Of a stretch of 64,000 nucleotides of DNA, positions 32,301 through 43,981 are shown piece after piece. The notes beneath the pieces are model-generated. The model was not told the origin of the DNA, ran no database searches, and was given only the letters and a program-made list of their open reading frames with translations. This DNA comes from Pagrus major. Its lineage: Eukaryota > Chordata > Actinopteri > Spariformes > Sparidae. The stretch is taken from NCBI RefSeq assembly GCF_040436345.1, contig NC_133221.1:29388508-29452507 (forward strand), in the 5' to 3' direction. Position numbers and translations under genes: made by a program. How positions within the stretch are numbered: position 1 is the stretch's first letter; each line of letters opens with the position of its first letter.

Positions 32301-34508
32301 CACTACTGTTTTCACTTTTTCTCAGTCTTTTCCAATGTATCCTTCCATACAAATGCGCTCAACTAAACCTTTGTTGGTTGAAGCAGTGCTAGCAGTGTCA
32401 TTTACCAAGTGTTGTCCCTTTCTTTGGGAAAACCCCTTACATAAGATCTACAATTAATCTGAGTCGAAAATCCTGGAATATCAATAGACATGTCCCATAA
32501 CTGACCCATGGAAACATCATTGTAGATTCTCTTCTGTATCCGTCTTGTTTCCAGGACTGAGCCTCAGCTTCTCAGATAAGATATTCCGGGTGACAGAGCT
32601 CTCACCTCTCCTGTATTCACTCCTCACACTGAGTATCGGCGGCTCACTGGCCTTTGGTTTGGGCTTCTCAGAGTTCCTGCTAGTCTCCCGGACCTCCAGC
32701 CTCACTTTATCCATATCAGGGATCTTTAAGGTACCTTGTAGTTCTGTAGTATGACTTTAATTTTGAATCAGTCAGTCTAACGGCTGAGTTTAATATGTTT
32801 GTTTGCTACTATATGCTAAACTATACTAGAACTTTATCTCTGAAATAAATTTGTCAGCAGCTCTGCTATTACTAAGGATCTGCACACATTAAAACTGTCT
32901 GCATTTTTACTTTATCTAACAACTTCTGTTGTCTGCAGTGTAAAGAACATCACATCTTTGTAAAGCCTCACTGGGCTGCAGAAATCTGGTCTTGTTCAGA
33001 CCTTTCTAACACACCCTTTCTTGCGTTCCTTTTATTGTCTTGTTTTCCTGCAGGAGGTTTGTACTCTGCTTTTGGCAGCATCTCTGATGGGAGACAAAAT
33101 GAGCGCACTGAATTGGCTCGGATTCGCTGTGTGTGTCTGTGGCATTTCATTACATGTGGGACTCAAGACATATTATTCCAAAAGTAAGTGTTTGTTGTAT
33201 TGTTAGACTGTTAAAATATGTATTGGCAGTAACATAAGGACAAAGACATTTAGGGCATAACCTTTACATTTTTATTCAAGTATAACAAGGCTTTTGTACT
33301 TTGTGTTAAGGACAAGGAAATCCAAGTGAATTTTCTTCTGACTGTTGTTGAAGACTTTTCCTATTAACTGTAGGGCTGGGCTGATATGCTTTTGTGCTGA
33401 TTCGATTCTCTAACGATGTTTGGGTCCCGATTCGATTTAAATTGCGATTCTGATTAAACAAGTATTGCGATTTTATATTTCAATTATTGTTATTTTCTTT
33501 CCTACCAAGAACAGGTTGAACCAATCACTTGATAATACATCATAAGTCATATTTACAAAAAACAATACACACATCACATCAGTTTGTGAGATTTATTTTG
33601 ACAACTGTGCACCTGCCCTCCCAAAAAACATTGTCATCCGCCAACATCTTACAATAAACTAAACTGCTACATTTAGCTGGTCTTTAGAAAATAAATTAAA
33701 TAAAAAAACAAGTCAAAAAGTAACTGAAATAGTTACTGAAATTTGCCTTGTCTGGTCCAGCTGGCAGTTTGTGGAGAGTTGAATCTATTGTCTGCTGCAC
33801 TGCCAAGGGCCGCTGTTTAGCTTTCCCCAGATCGTTTTTTTTTCTCAGGGTGGTGGCGAGCAATGTGCGCCGTCATGTTCGTGGTGTTACCGCAGTAAGC
33901 GACTTGACTGAGACAAAGTTTACATATGGCTTTAGTCATGTCGAGCTCTCCTGTTCCCTGCTTTTTATAAAAGCCAAATAGACTCCATGTGTTGGATTTG
34001 AAGTGGGGTGGTGGGAGAAAGAGTTCAGGTGGCTCTGTGGAGGTCCCGGCTCGCTGCGCTCCGCCATTTTGTTGTGTGCATTTGCTCGTATTCAGGTTGT
34101 ATTTCCGGAAGCGGAATGCATATGATGAAAATAAAGAGACAGACCAGTGTAAAGAAACGAACACAACAGGCCGGTTTGACTTGATGTCAATTTCAAATAT
34201 TCAGAACCTATATGTATCGATAAATTAATATTTTTGACTGTTATTTACTGTACAAGTGAAGCTGAAACTTCAGGTAACAATAAACAAAATGTGTGAGTGG
34301 TGGGGGATATACAGAAGTGGTGAAAATGTTGACAATGTCAATTTTGTGATATTTTCCCTCAGATAAGGGCCCGTCTTTAAGGCAGCTCAACAGTAAGAGT
34401 CCGGAGCTCGAGTTGCCATTACTGCGGCAGAACGGAGACAACAGAGAGGACTCGGCAGCTGATGAATACAATGATGAAGATGAGGAACAAGAAATCACTC
34501 TCCACTGA
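29252..34508 (+). CDS. slc35c2: Solute carrier family 35 member C2 (nine coding exons, 367 aa)
   Basis: This is a multipass nucleotide-sugar transporter-like protein of the early secretory pathway. In mammals it is linked to fucosylation of Notch. The coding exons are 29,252-29,362, 30,401-30,551, 30,982-31,045, 31,175-31,247, 31,627-31,795, 32,149-32,232, 32,555-32,730, 33,054-33,183 and 34,363-34,508. All have GT-AG borders and compatible phases, totalling 1,104 nt. Diagnostic family blocks are [82 protein letters not shown] and [20 protein letters not shown]. The acidic cytosolic tail ends QEITLH. Length agrees with human SLC35C2 (about 365 aa). Intron 1 contains a Tc1-like remnant and the last intron a hAT fragment. 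Orthology is based on recalled similarity. Confidence 0.95.
29780..30142 (-). mobile_element. Tc1/mariner-like transposon remnant
   Basis: On the minus strand the element begins with a terminal repeat TATACACTGATCAGTCACAA. It then shows broken pieces of a Tc1-type DDE transposase: a [12 protein letters not shown]-like block, KELKVL and [11 protein letters not shown], the last holding the final acidic residue. In-frame stops and internal loss make it inactive. It lies in intron 1 of slc35c2, opposite to the gene. Confidence 0.75.
33371..34215 (-). mobile_element. hAT-type DNA transposon fragment with a BED zinc finger
   Basis: In the last intron of slc35c2, minus strand, a frame at 33,817-34,164 encodes a BED-finger-like segment. 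It reads [13 protein letters not shown], then CKLC, then [16 protein letters not shown], giving the C..C..H..H pattern. It stops soon afterwards, so the catalytic domain is missing. The left part, from about 33,371 (AGGGCTGGGCTGATATGC), resembles a hAT terminus. It is a non-autonomous remnant. Confidence 0.65.
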
Positions 34509-37230
34509 CATCACAAGATTCAGCCAAATGAAATCTAGACTGTCCTCATACTACTCATACCTTTACAACCCCAACTTCCATCAGGTGGTTTGAAGAGTGA
34601 TGTCAAAGCTTTACAGTGCATGTTTAGGACACACTGCCACAAAAAGAGGGAACAGCCTCTTCAATGCTTTTCCTCCACTGATCATCTCTTCAGGCCAGGC
34701 CAGAGCCTCACTATCAGCTGTACATTAACTGTGGACTTGACACAAGTTATGATCTTTTGCCTTAGGGGAGCTTCAAAAATGTAGCTAATACATCCAAGTG
34801 TCAACAAAGTATGATGTATGGAGAGAGAGAGAGAGGGTGTTAACAGCTTTAAAGGGATACACTTTGAATTGTAGTGGGTCATTTTTCTTTGCTTGTAAAA
34901 GTGTCTGTTTTAGGAAAAATCTACTAGAATTTGAAGTGTCCTGCTATCCCGGTACTACAGAGTGGCAACAGCGTTAACCTAACTTCAGAAGTATGTAGCC
35001 TGATTCCCAAGAAAGGGACATCATTAACTTTATTTTGTGTAAAAACAAGATGATAGTAGATGTAAAATATACTTCCTCAGATTCCTATTTTTGCAGATGG
35101 CTTTACTGTTCTCCTTTGTGGGCTGAGTTAACAAAGCTAACAATACAATTTAAAACAAACTGCAACTTACAAAATAATGGTAATACATCTGCTGGTTATT
35201 CTTGATTAATTAAATAATTGTTTGGTGTAAAAATGCCTGACAAAAGCCCTTTGCAGTTTCCTAAAGCCTAAGGTGTTCATTTTGGTGTGTTTTGTCCAAC
35301 AAACTGTCCAGAACCCAAAGATATTCAGGTGCTGCCACATAAGACAAAGAAAAAAGCAAATCTGAAAGCTTCTCAGATTGGGGGAATGTGTGGTATTTTT
35401 TAAATTGATTTTAAAAAAAATTAGTTGCTGACTAATTTACTGCCAGTCGACTGATAAATGAATTGACTTTCAGTCCTGTCTGCTTCTTCAGATTTTAAAG
35501 TTGAGGCCTCAAATGTGACATTGAAAAATAACTTCCAAATCAAACCCTGCGAGTCAGAGCCCTGAATAGAAATCACTGAGACAGCACTATTGACCTCTGA
35601 ATGTGAATGTGAATTTATCCATGAAGTTATGTCTTGTTATTGGGACATGTCACAGTATGGTAGAACATTTTTTAATTCAAATTTTCTTCAAAGTCTGGCT
35701 GAAAGTAAAGCATTAATTTAAACCAAGTAATGAGCTGCAGGGTTAACTGAATCTTAAACTAATGGTCTCCCACAATTCCAGTCATTATTTGAAGACATGT
35801 AAAATGACCTACCTTAATGTGCCTTGTTAACATCACAGTAGTCAGGAAGACGCTTTAAAGAGCTAATTTTAAAAATCATAATTGATGATTTAATCAGTTA
35901 TGTAGCTGAAGTACTTGAGTTGAAAGCCATTTAAAAAGTAAACCTTTTCGAATGTTTTTTGCCATGATTTACTGTAAAATGCAGCAGTGTTGCAATATGT
36001 TGAGAATAAAGTGAAAAAATTGTGATAACTAACATGTGAAGCACACTTTGAAATGTTATACGTGTCTACTTTTTCGAATTAAAGCAACATTATGTAGAAA
36101 TTGGCATTTTGTTCGATTTGACACCCCCCACGGTTTCTTGTACATTTTCACTTCATTATATTTGAATTTCTGAGTAAAACTTGGTTGTCAAGATGGAGCA
36201 TACTACAAAAACTGAATTCAACTATAGTTAATGATGATGTTTGATTTGGTAGATATGAGATACTTACAAAGTCAAACTAACAGGAAACTTATCATTCTAA
36301 TTTTATTTAAATACTATGTAAAATGTTTGTATAATGTAAATAAAATTAAATTGGTTAAACAGGGCAAAGCTCAAAAGTGCTTTCTGCTGGTGCTCCTTAC
36401 CGAGCCAGCCACTAAGGAGGAACTGACTTGTGGTATCTTACACTCCTCAGTCTGAGGAAACCTGATCTTCTGTTTATATGATAAACCAATGAGTGAGCAA
36501 GATGCTTATTTGTTTCTATCTACCTCAAAGTGTTTAGTTTATGGACATCTATTGAAAGAGAGATGATTCTCTGAATACAGTCCTTTGATCCTCCCATCCA
36601 AGGCTCCCTCACATCACTTCAGTAAGGCCCCTTGTTTTCTAATAATTCTCTAGAAACAAAATGATGATTTCTAACATTTCTAAAGAGAGGGACGAGCTTA
36701 AAGGGTTTTAGGACAGGCATTTAAGATGACAGTGATGCCCAGTGAAAAGAGACTAATATTCTCTAGGAGCAGTGAGACCTCATACCACAAACTGACACAC
36801 ACATTTCTCTGGTGAAAGCCCAGGTTTTTCCAGCATTCTCAGTGCACTGTTGCAATATGCATAAATCCATAAACGTGACAACCTCTCTGATATGCAGGGA
36901 AGAAGCATAGCAGTCCTAGTAACTCGAGCTTCACAGCAGTACTTGTGAATATTTAAAGGGGCTCAGTGAAACGTCTGTGTTGTGCTGGAACATGGTTGTT
37001 ACTTTATGTAAGCTGAATGTCTCTTCTTTTTATGTCACGTCATATTCTGTTCACAAATGGCCAATTAAACAGTGATTAATACATGTAATATATGTAAATT
37101 GCTAAAAATCTTTACATAATGCCCAGTTAAATAGCATCAACGTCTGTTGGTTCCTTCAGCAGGGGTCTGGCTGATGCTGAATTACTTCTAAAACCTTTCT
37201 ATCTTGGAGAATACCGTATTTTTCACAGGA
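34509..37230. other. 3' UTR of slc35c2 and following spacer
   Basis: The first 1.5 kb is probably the slc35c2 3' UTR, up to an AATAAA at 36,005-36,010. A dispersed repeat end (AAAGCAACATTATGTAGAAATTGG) occurs at about 36,083. No further coding sequence was recognised. Confidence 0.4.
36005..36010 (+). terminator. Candidate polyadenylation signal of slc35c2
   Basis: AATAAA about 1.5 kb after the slc35c2 stop codon. It is the first canonical signal I noticed in this 3' region. Confidence 0.4.
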
Positions 37231-37234
37231 AAGC

Positions 37235-37570
37235 TGCAGGCGTACAAGCACTTAACCAGGTGCTTGTTCATATTGCCCTTTAAAAGCTTCTCACAGAGAT
37301 GATTGATGGCATTGTCGGATGGAGCTCAAGCCAGGATGTTGCAAGATTTGCTGGCTTTGCGGTACCAGCTACAATGTGTTGAATGGCCTTGCGCTGCTCT
37401 GGGTTGCTCTTGAACTCTACCAGTCTGATGACAAGAGAGTCAGAGGTGCACAGGGATGACATCAGAGCTGTGTCACATATCAGGGAGTCAGTTGCACCGG
37501 CAAACTGAATTTTAATGACAGACTCAGCACCAATACAGAAGTATGACCTTGACTGTATCACATGTTTTGA
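37235..37570 (-). pseudogene. MOV10-like RNA helicase pseudogene fragment lacking Walker A
   Basis: On the minus strand the frame contains NPEQRKAIQHIVAGTAKPA, matching the block just before the Walker A loop of MOV10-family (SF1) RNA helicases. Instead of the expected nucleotide-binding loop, the sequence passes, in another frame, straight to the downstream block: NILA, a TGA stop, APSDNAINHLCEKLL and CLYACS. The segment of roughly 35 codons that should carry the ATP-binding loop is therefore missing, the frame has shifted and a stop is present. Upstream of the motif only weak similarity remains. MOV10 proteins act in RNA silencing and restrict retroelements, but this fragment cannot encode an enzyme. 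Processed or genomic origin is not clear, and no poly(A) tract was seen. Confidence 0.7.
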
Positions 37571-37779
37571 ATGTTTTCCCTGGATTCTTGACCTTGAGTT
37601 AGTCTGACCTGGGTAGATGTGGTTGTGGGAAGAATGTTTCCTGGTGAACAACAGCACCTCCTCCAGGTTGTGCGGGTTCACAGATGCCACTGCTTTATGC
37701 TGGATACAAAGGGTATACAGGGGTATACAGGTATGGGGCACCGATTGTAAAGTTGCGCATGCTAAAATAAACAGCAACT

Positions 37780-39780
37780 TTTCGCCACATTTAGCAACAA
37801 ACCATGTTTAAAAAACGTGAATTTTTTAATGTTACTTTTGACCAGATTTACAGCAATATTTGTTAACTTTGTGATATTTACTTCTCTTGTAAAAATATAA
37901 TGTCAATGTTAAATCTAAATGTTAAATCTAAATGCTAAATGTTGAATCTAAATGTCAACTCTGACCACGTTTAGATTTTGGAGTGACCATATTTACTTTT
38001 TCTGCAGCCATGATACCCATTTGGAGAGAGCTAAAATGAGTAAAAACCTGTGGCGCTGCACACTGCTGTGCCCTGTGAGGACACACTCATGAAATCTCTC
38101 ACCAGATATGACCAAATTAAACTGTTGTGATTACTTTTGCCGGTTTGATAACGCTGAGAGTGGGCCGTCAGAGCAATGTGAAGTCAGACAGAATTATTTT
38201 TGCTACAACATAACCGTTAAATAACGGGGTATATTGGTTACTGCCAAGTGTAGCTAGAGATTCGAAAACATTTACACTAGGGTATATTTGTAGATAGATG
38301 GCATGTTAACTTTGATAACTAACCGTGAAACAGCCTTAGGTAACCTTAAATCCAACAACACTAATACACTCTTTAGCAATATATACAGTAACTCAACTTA
38401 CTTTTCATTGGACAGATGACAGCGTGGGAAGTTTGGCAAAGTCAATTTATTATGAATTTAGTGTTACTGTTAATTACAGATTCCCATGTGAAGTGTATCC
38501 TAGCAACAGCAAGTGAAGCAGCTTTGTAGAATGTCAACAGGTGTTGTGTCACAGTAGGTTTCCCCTGCAAAATATGCTAGTTTATCCTCTTAGCTTTGCA
38601 CTCTGAGGTACGCTAAGAATTAAGCTAGTTCATGGTTAGGAGTCGTGACGTCGAGACGACTGGTTGGGGTTAGGGTAAGGTTGAGAATAGTTTGGTGTGG
38701 AGAACCACACATCGATGAGGTGACAGTTCAAATTTACGTTGTGGCCTAATTATTAGTGGGTAGTGGACGAGTGGCAGTGACCAATCTTCGCTAAAATCAT
38801 TTATTTAGGCTCTTCTGGCTAGATTGCAACAATGTCACTTTCACATAAGGGACGCATCTTAAATGTGCCAGAGAGCTGCCGCAGAAAGCTTCATTAAAAC
38901 CCCAAAAAGTCCAGCTCTGAGGTGGGTGTAGGAGTGGGAGCGTTTTTGAATGTACAGAAACAGAACTACAGATAAGGCCAAGTTTGTAGTCCTGTTGTAA
39001 TTCTTAAATCAACCAGCTTGTTAAAGGTAAATAACGTAAGAAATGTAGCTTTGTATATATTAATAGAGCAAGACATTTTGACTAAGCAGGAAAAGCACAG
39101 ATGGGGCAAATAATGTTAATGATGGGTCGAGTCTATTCAGTGTCCAAGTATGTCAAAGGGTGAGCACTGCGTTCCTGATCTGGAAGATTACATTAGATTA
39201 CATTGATTACGTTTACCCATCAGCCATGATGTTAACACGAGCTATCATTGTAGTAATCAAGTTTATTTAGAGTCAACTTGATTAAGTGAAGTATTGCAGG
39301 GAGCACATTTCTCTTGAAGCCTGTTCTAATCCACTCTACTACTCAAGTACTCCTACATGTTTGGATGGAAAAGGTACTTTGAATATAGCTAAAAACCCCT
39401 CATATTAATTATTATATTGTTGTCGAACAGTGTACATTTATGAATGTAAGTTGATGCCTCTGACTTACACGAGGTTTCTCTGCTGTTGTCATACAGCCAT
39501 GCTTCTGCTGACTGCAATGAAAGTTACAACTTTTTAATAACCAACCCTGCACCTGCCCAGCCCAGATTCATGGAGTTTAGCCTCAGAGTATGGTCTGGTT
39601 CCAACACAGCTGTTTGGAAATTAGGAAGACAGTATTTATGGGGAAAAGGAGCCAACACTTCATTTTGCACTATAAACTGATATAAAATTTTCAAATTTAA
39701 CCCCTAACCCACAGGTTATTTTTGTAAAACCTTTAAAGAACCTTTAGGGTTGACAATTACACACACACACACAAAAACTT
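37780..39780. other. Spacer upstream of col20a1 with no recognised gene
   Basis: It holds AT-rich sequence with small direct duplications (AATGTTAAATCTAAATG-like near 37,900-37,960). No domain-bearing frame was found. Confidence 0.4.
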
Positions 39781-39784
39781 CACA

Positions 39785-39995
39785 GGACCCTCAGGGAATG
39801 TTCCCTAAAGGTTCTCTGACGGTTACACCACAAAATCTAGAGAACCCTCCAGGAACGTTGCCTAGAGGTTCTCTAAAGGTTGTAAAAAATAACCTTCTGA
39901 GAACCTTTAGGGGACATTCGCTAAAGGTTCTCTGAGGGTTACACAAAATACCCTCAGAAAACTTTTAGGGAACGTTCCCTGAGGGTTACCTGTTT
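39785..39995 (+). repeat. Minisatellite, about 3.5 copies of a 58-bp unit
   Basis: Diverged units share a GGGAACGTTCCCT-like palindromic core, AAAGGTTCTCTGAGGGTTACAC and ACCCTCAG. The array ends about 150 bp before the TATA motif proposed for col20a1. Confidence 0.75.
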
Positions 39996-40142
39996 GCTGG
40001 GGTAAATAAGCAGCGTCTTCTGCAAGTTATTGCTTCTCCTCCACTGATGGAGAGCAAAATGGTCACTCATGCCTACAGACCTACAAACACATATTGCATC
40101 TGTTACATCTACTGTAGCAGAGGTTGTATTCTAGTCAGGTGA

Positions 40143-40150
40143 TATATAAA
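40143..40150 (+). promoter_or_regulatory. TATA box, probable col20a1 promoter
   Basis: TATATAAA is followed about 25-30 bp later by the start of a GC-richer stretch that ends in a good splice donor. This is the layout expected for a promoter plus first non-coding exon. Linkage to col20a1 is inferred from orientation and from the next acceptor being at 43,971-43,972. Confidence 0.45.
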
Positions 40151-40171
40151 CCCCTTTGGGGCAGGTATAAT

Positions 40172-40432
40172 GGTGTGTTCAGTCAGTGTGTGCTGCACTT
40201 GTCCTGGCCCAGTTTGCTCTGTGGAGGACTTTATAACCTTCCTCGCAGTGCCACGCCCAGGCCGGAGCAGCAGGAGGGCCTTCTTCTCGGGTTTCAGGCG
40301 GAGGAGCTCAGACACAACCTGATGAGAGGAGCTGCTCTCACAGTTTAGCGGAACTGGCGCGTGTTGACATCCCACCTCTGGAATGCTGTGAGGAGTCTGT
40401 GAAGGAATAACGTGGACCCACCGAACAGCCAG
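40172..40432 (+). other. Probable 5' non-coding exon of col20a1
   Basis: A GC-rich stretch ends GAACAGCCAG followed by GTAAGACC at 40,433. The signal-peptide exon of col20a1 begins at 43,973 after TTTCTAG, so a 3.5-kb first intron is likely. The start is approximate. Confidence 0.4.
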
Positions 40433-40759
40433 GTAAGACCTCACCTGGACAGACAAAGTTGCTGTATCACTGTGGACAACAGGTTTATTACCGGTCCTCA
40501 CTGTGTGCTCTCAGGTAAATGACGACAAAACACAAGCTAACAGTAGATGTTGCGGGTCTAGTTGTCGTCCATTGTTCGAAACTGTTGTAAACCCGAGGAA
40601 GTTCAACTGCTGCTTGTTTGCGAAATGTATACACATAAAAAATAATTGGCAGTATATAACAATAATTATTGATTAAAATCTTTCCACAATACCATTAAAA
40701 TAGCCCGCCTTTTACACGTTGTAGTTAACCATTGTCAACAGTGTGATGTACGCAGTTTT

Positions 40760-41035
40760 TAAAGGAGCACTATGTAGTCCTGGGGAAGACATGTTCATCA
40801 GAAGACAAAGATCTTCATTGACTGAGATTTTTAAACAAACTAAATTAACAAACTCTCTTTGTTTTCATGACTGAATAAACTGAATAAACAAACTGACCTT
40901 GAAGGACAACACAATTTATAGTTTTACTTTGTTTATATGTGGCGGACCCTGCCACCTTTCTAGCTTCAAACAGTGTTCTGGGACCTTATTTTCCTCTGAG
41001 AACAGCTTGTTTATTCACTTATGGAAAAGATCATT
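40760..41035. mobile_element. MITE family A, inverted and truncated copy
   Basis: This is the reverse complement of the 13,878-14,252 element. It starts AAAGGAGCACTATGTAGTCC and runs through ACCTTATTTTCCTCTGAGAA to CATTCTAAG. The far terminal repeat is absent. It lies in the presumed first intron of col20a1. Confidence 0.65.
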
Positions 41036-41507
41036 CTAAGTTCGTACAACTGTGTTGCTCATCTGCATTCATCTGCTTATTAATGTTAATCACTTTGTAG
41101 TGGGTGTCTGCAAGACATCACTTTTGTACTTCTCAAAAGTGTCTGTACTATATGTGGCCATGTCTTATGTAAAAAACAAAAACAAAGATGCTGATGTCAA
41201 CTGTATTCACCACACTCACGCCACTCAAAAACTGTTCAATTTTGCACATTTTGGTCACCTGGGTACTTAAAAGGTCAAATAAGTTCAAACTAGTTTATGG
41301 TATTGTCTTTTATTCCCAGGTGAGGTCACTCCAAGGGCAGTTAAGCCATATGACATTGACTTGATCACTTTAATTTCACTTTAGTGTTGCCATCTACAGA
41401 TGCACAGCATCAGAAATCACACCAACATCACTTTTAAAAAATGTTTTGAACATGTTTGGGATACTGTGATTCTGTTGACAGGTTCACAAATGTTAGTAAA
41501 TAAAAGT

Positions 41508-41700
41508 AGAGCCCGACCTATAGGCCTACTCGATTTTTGGGGCCAATGCCAATACTGATATGAGGCAGTAAATAGTTCTGATAATCATATATCGGCCGAT
41601 ATACACAATTTTTTTGCAATGATCTCTCATATGTGGTTATCAAACACTTGAGACAGATATGCAAGGAAGGCAGGATATTTCACAGTTCAACAATAAACTT
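41508..41700. mobile_element. Dispersed DNA-transposon-like repeat
   Basis: It shows AGAGCCCGACCTATAGG, TTTTTGGGGCCAATGCC and ATATCGGCCGATATAC, a combination typical of an abundant fish non-autonomous element. Its right boundary is unclear. It lies in the presumed first intron of col20a1. Confidence 0.45.
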
Positions 41701-43981
41701 TATTGTTCAAGAGGACACCAGTGCGCTGAAACAATCAACTTAATTGGGAATTTAATGATTCTAAATTACCCCAAGCATCTTTTTTGTGCATTATTATATT
41801 CCTAATATTGAAAGCAGATAATATCGACCAACAGATATATCCGTCAAGCTGTAAATGAAAGTGCAATGTATAGTATGTATTGACGATAAACAGACTTTTC
41901 CCAAACAGACTCTCATTTCTCACAATAGCGACAACCTCGTGGTCTATTAAGTTAACTGTATAGTAAATGTCAATTGTGTAAACTCGTATGAGTTTATTCA
42001 AAACATTCAGATGACTCAAAACGTTGTAAAACTGGCAGAGGCAGCTAATTCCAAAGTGAAGTGTGTTTTCTTTAAATTTTTTTCTTTCGCTTATGTAACA
42101 TCTCAACATTTCCATTGGTATTTCATAACAATACACATCTTTTCCTCTCTGTCTGTCTGTCTGTCAGGCAGAGTGGTATGCACAACATACGGCTCAAGTT
42201 TAAACTCCGACTTGGCAACACTTAGGCAAGCAGGTACATGTGAAACGTGAGAAACAAAAAAAGAGCAATATAGTCACGTCACATACTGCACATTGTGGCT
42301 GTATATCAGTTGGTCTGAAAAGCCTTCAGGCAGTCAGGTTCTCTTCAACTCTCTTCAGGGTGGCCTGTCCATTTATGAGGTAAATCTAAAATACAAGTCG
42401 AAAGCTCAGACAGGAACTCATGAATGTACAAATTTAAAGCAAAACATCAAGCATTTGACTGATAGTACAAATTAAATGTTGTCTTTTGAAAAATCAAACC
42501 TTTTCAAACTAAATTATTCTATATTGTGCCATGACATGAAAGAGTTTTAACAGGCACACAGTGTTTTTCATGTTGTCATTATAGCTGTTCAGTGTTGTAT
42601 TTCTCATCACCTGTCCTTGATTGTCCCTTTAATATTTCATTATTATTATTTTCACTTACAATGGCCTTTAAAAGAACTGCATATAAACTTGAAATATATA
42701 TAATATATAATATAATGTAATATATATGTTTTATATGTAGCAGAAGTCAATACCTTAAATAAGAAAAAGGAACACAGGATGATAACGGTCAATTTTGATA
42801 CCACGTCAAAACTGGTATACTGCTGCATCCCTAGTTCTGTTCGCCCACCGTCACTGGTCTGAACTCCTGTATGATAGCTGAACTAGCAGACAGTTAACTG
42901 TAGCTTTGTTCTGTCTGCATTTTCTTGAACAATGTTCTCATTCACCAAGAACAAATGTCAGATTTTTTGCCCTTGTTTTCTAAAGAGCTTCTGCCTACAC
43001 AGTTTATAATCATTTTACAGTGATTTTCCTGTGTATTTCAAATTAATGGAGTACATTTTGCTTTATTTTGTTTGAGTCAGGCCTTTGAAATGTAAAAATC
43101 AACTGTTGTCATTTAACCTTTCTATTCATGACAGTCTTGCAGATAATCTTTGAGAGAATATGCATCAAACATTTTATTTAGCAGTATGTGCACACTGTGT
43201 ACTGTTCACTGTTGGCCCTCTCAGACAGAGGCGTGTTAGTTTTATGGCCTCTTAAAGTGCTGTGTGTTTGTTAATATTACAGCCCTGTGTATGTCATTAG
43301 CTGTGTGAAGTTTGAGGGTCTGTAATGGGGACATGCACAGGAGCACCTGTGGTCTGTGTCAGCCATAAAAGAGTTCCCATGGGAAAAGGTGAAGGGTTAC
43401 ATTTCATGGTGCCAGTTAATTTTTATTTTTACCAAAATTAAATTTTACGAAAAGATTTTAAGTGCAGCCTGTCACGATGGCTTGGAACCTGATTCTTTTC
43501 AAAAATGCAAAATTTTCATTATTTTCGTCGTAAATTAATCTGTTGATTATTTACTTGATCATTTCTTTTATACGGTATACGTATTTGTCAGCATATAATG
43601 ATTAATGCTTCAACTTGACATACTCAAATTCTTTATTTGGTCTGACCAACAGTCCAAAATCCAAAGATATTCAGTCTGCTCTCATGGAATAAAAATAAGC
43701 TGCAAATATATAATCTACTGTGACTCAGTTAACAAAACAAATTGTTGCCATTTCATTTCTGTCTATTGACAGGAGGTATGAGGTTTTCACACACAAGCCA
43801 GTCACATCTTATGGTATCCTTGCTGTATTACTTTGGGTTACCCACTTGGTTTTGGCATTTTTTGTTGGCTTTTTATTTACTTAGCTATTTGATATTTAGT
43901 TTATGAAATATTAATGAATACAAAAATGAATAATGATATGAATATTCATAGCATTGTTTTCTATGTTTCTAGGCTAAACTC

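Noticed and set aside
40109-40501. 130-codon minus-strand frame
   Set aside because: It runs through the proposed TATA box and 5' UTR exon on the opposite strand and has no recognisable motif.
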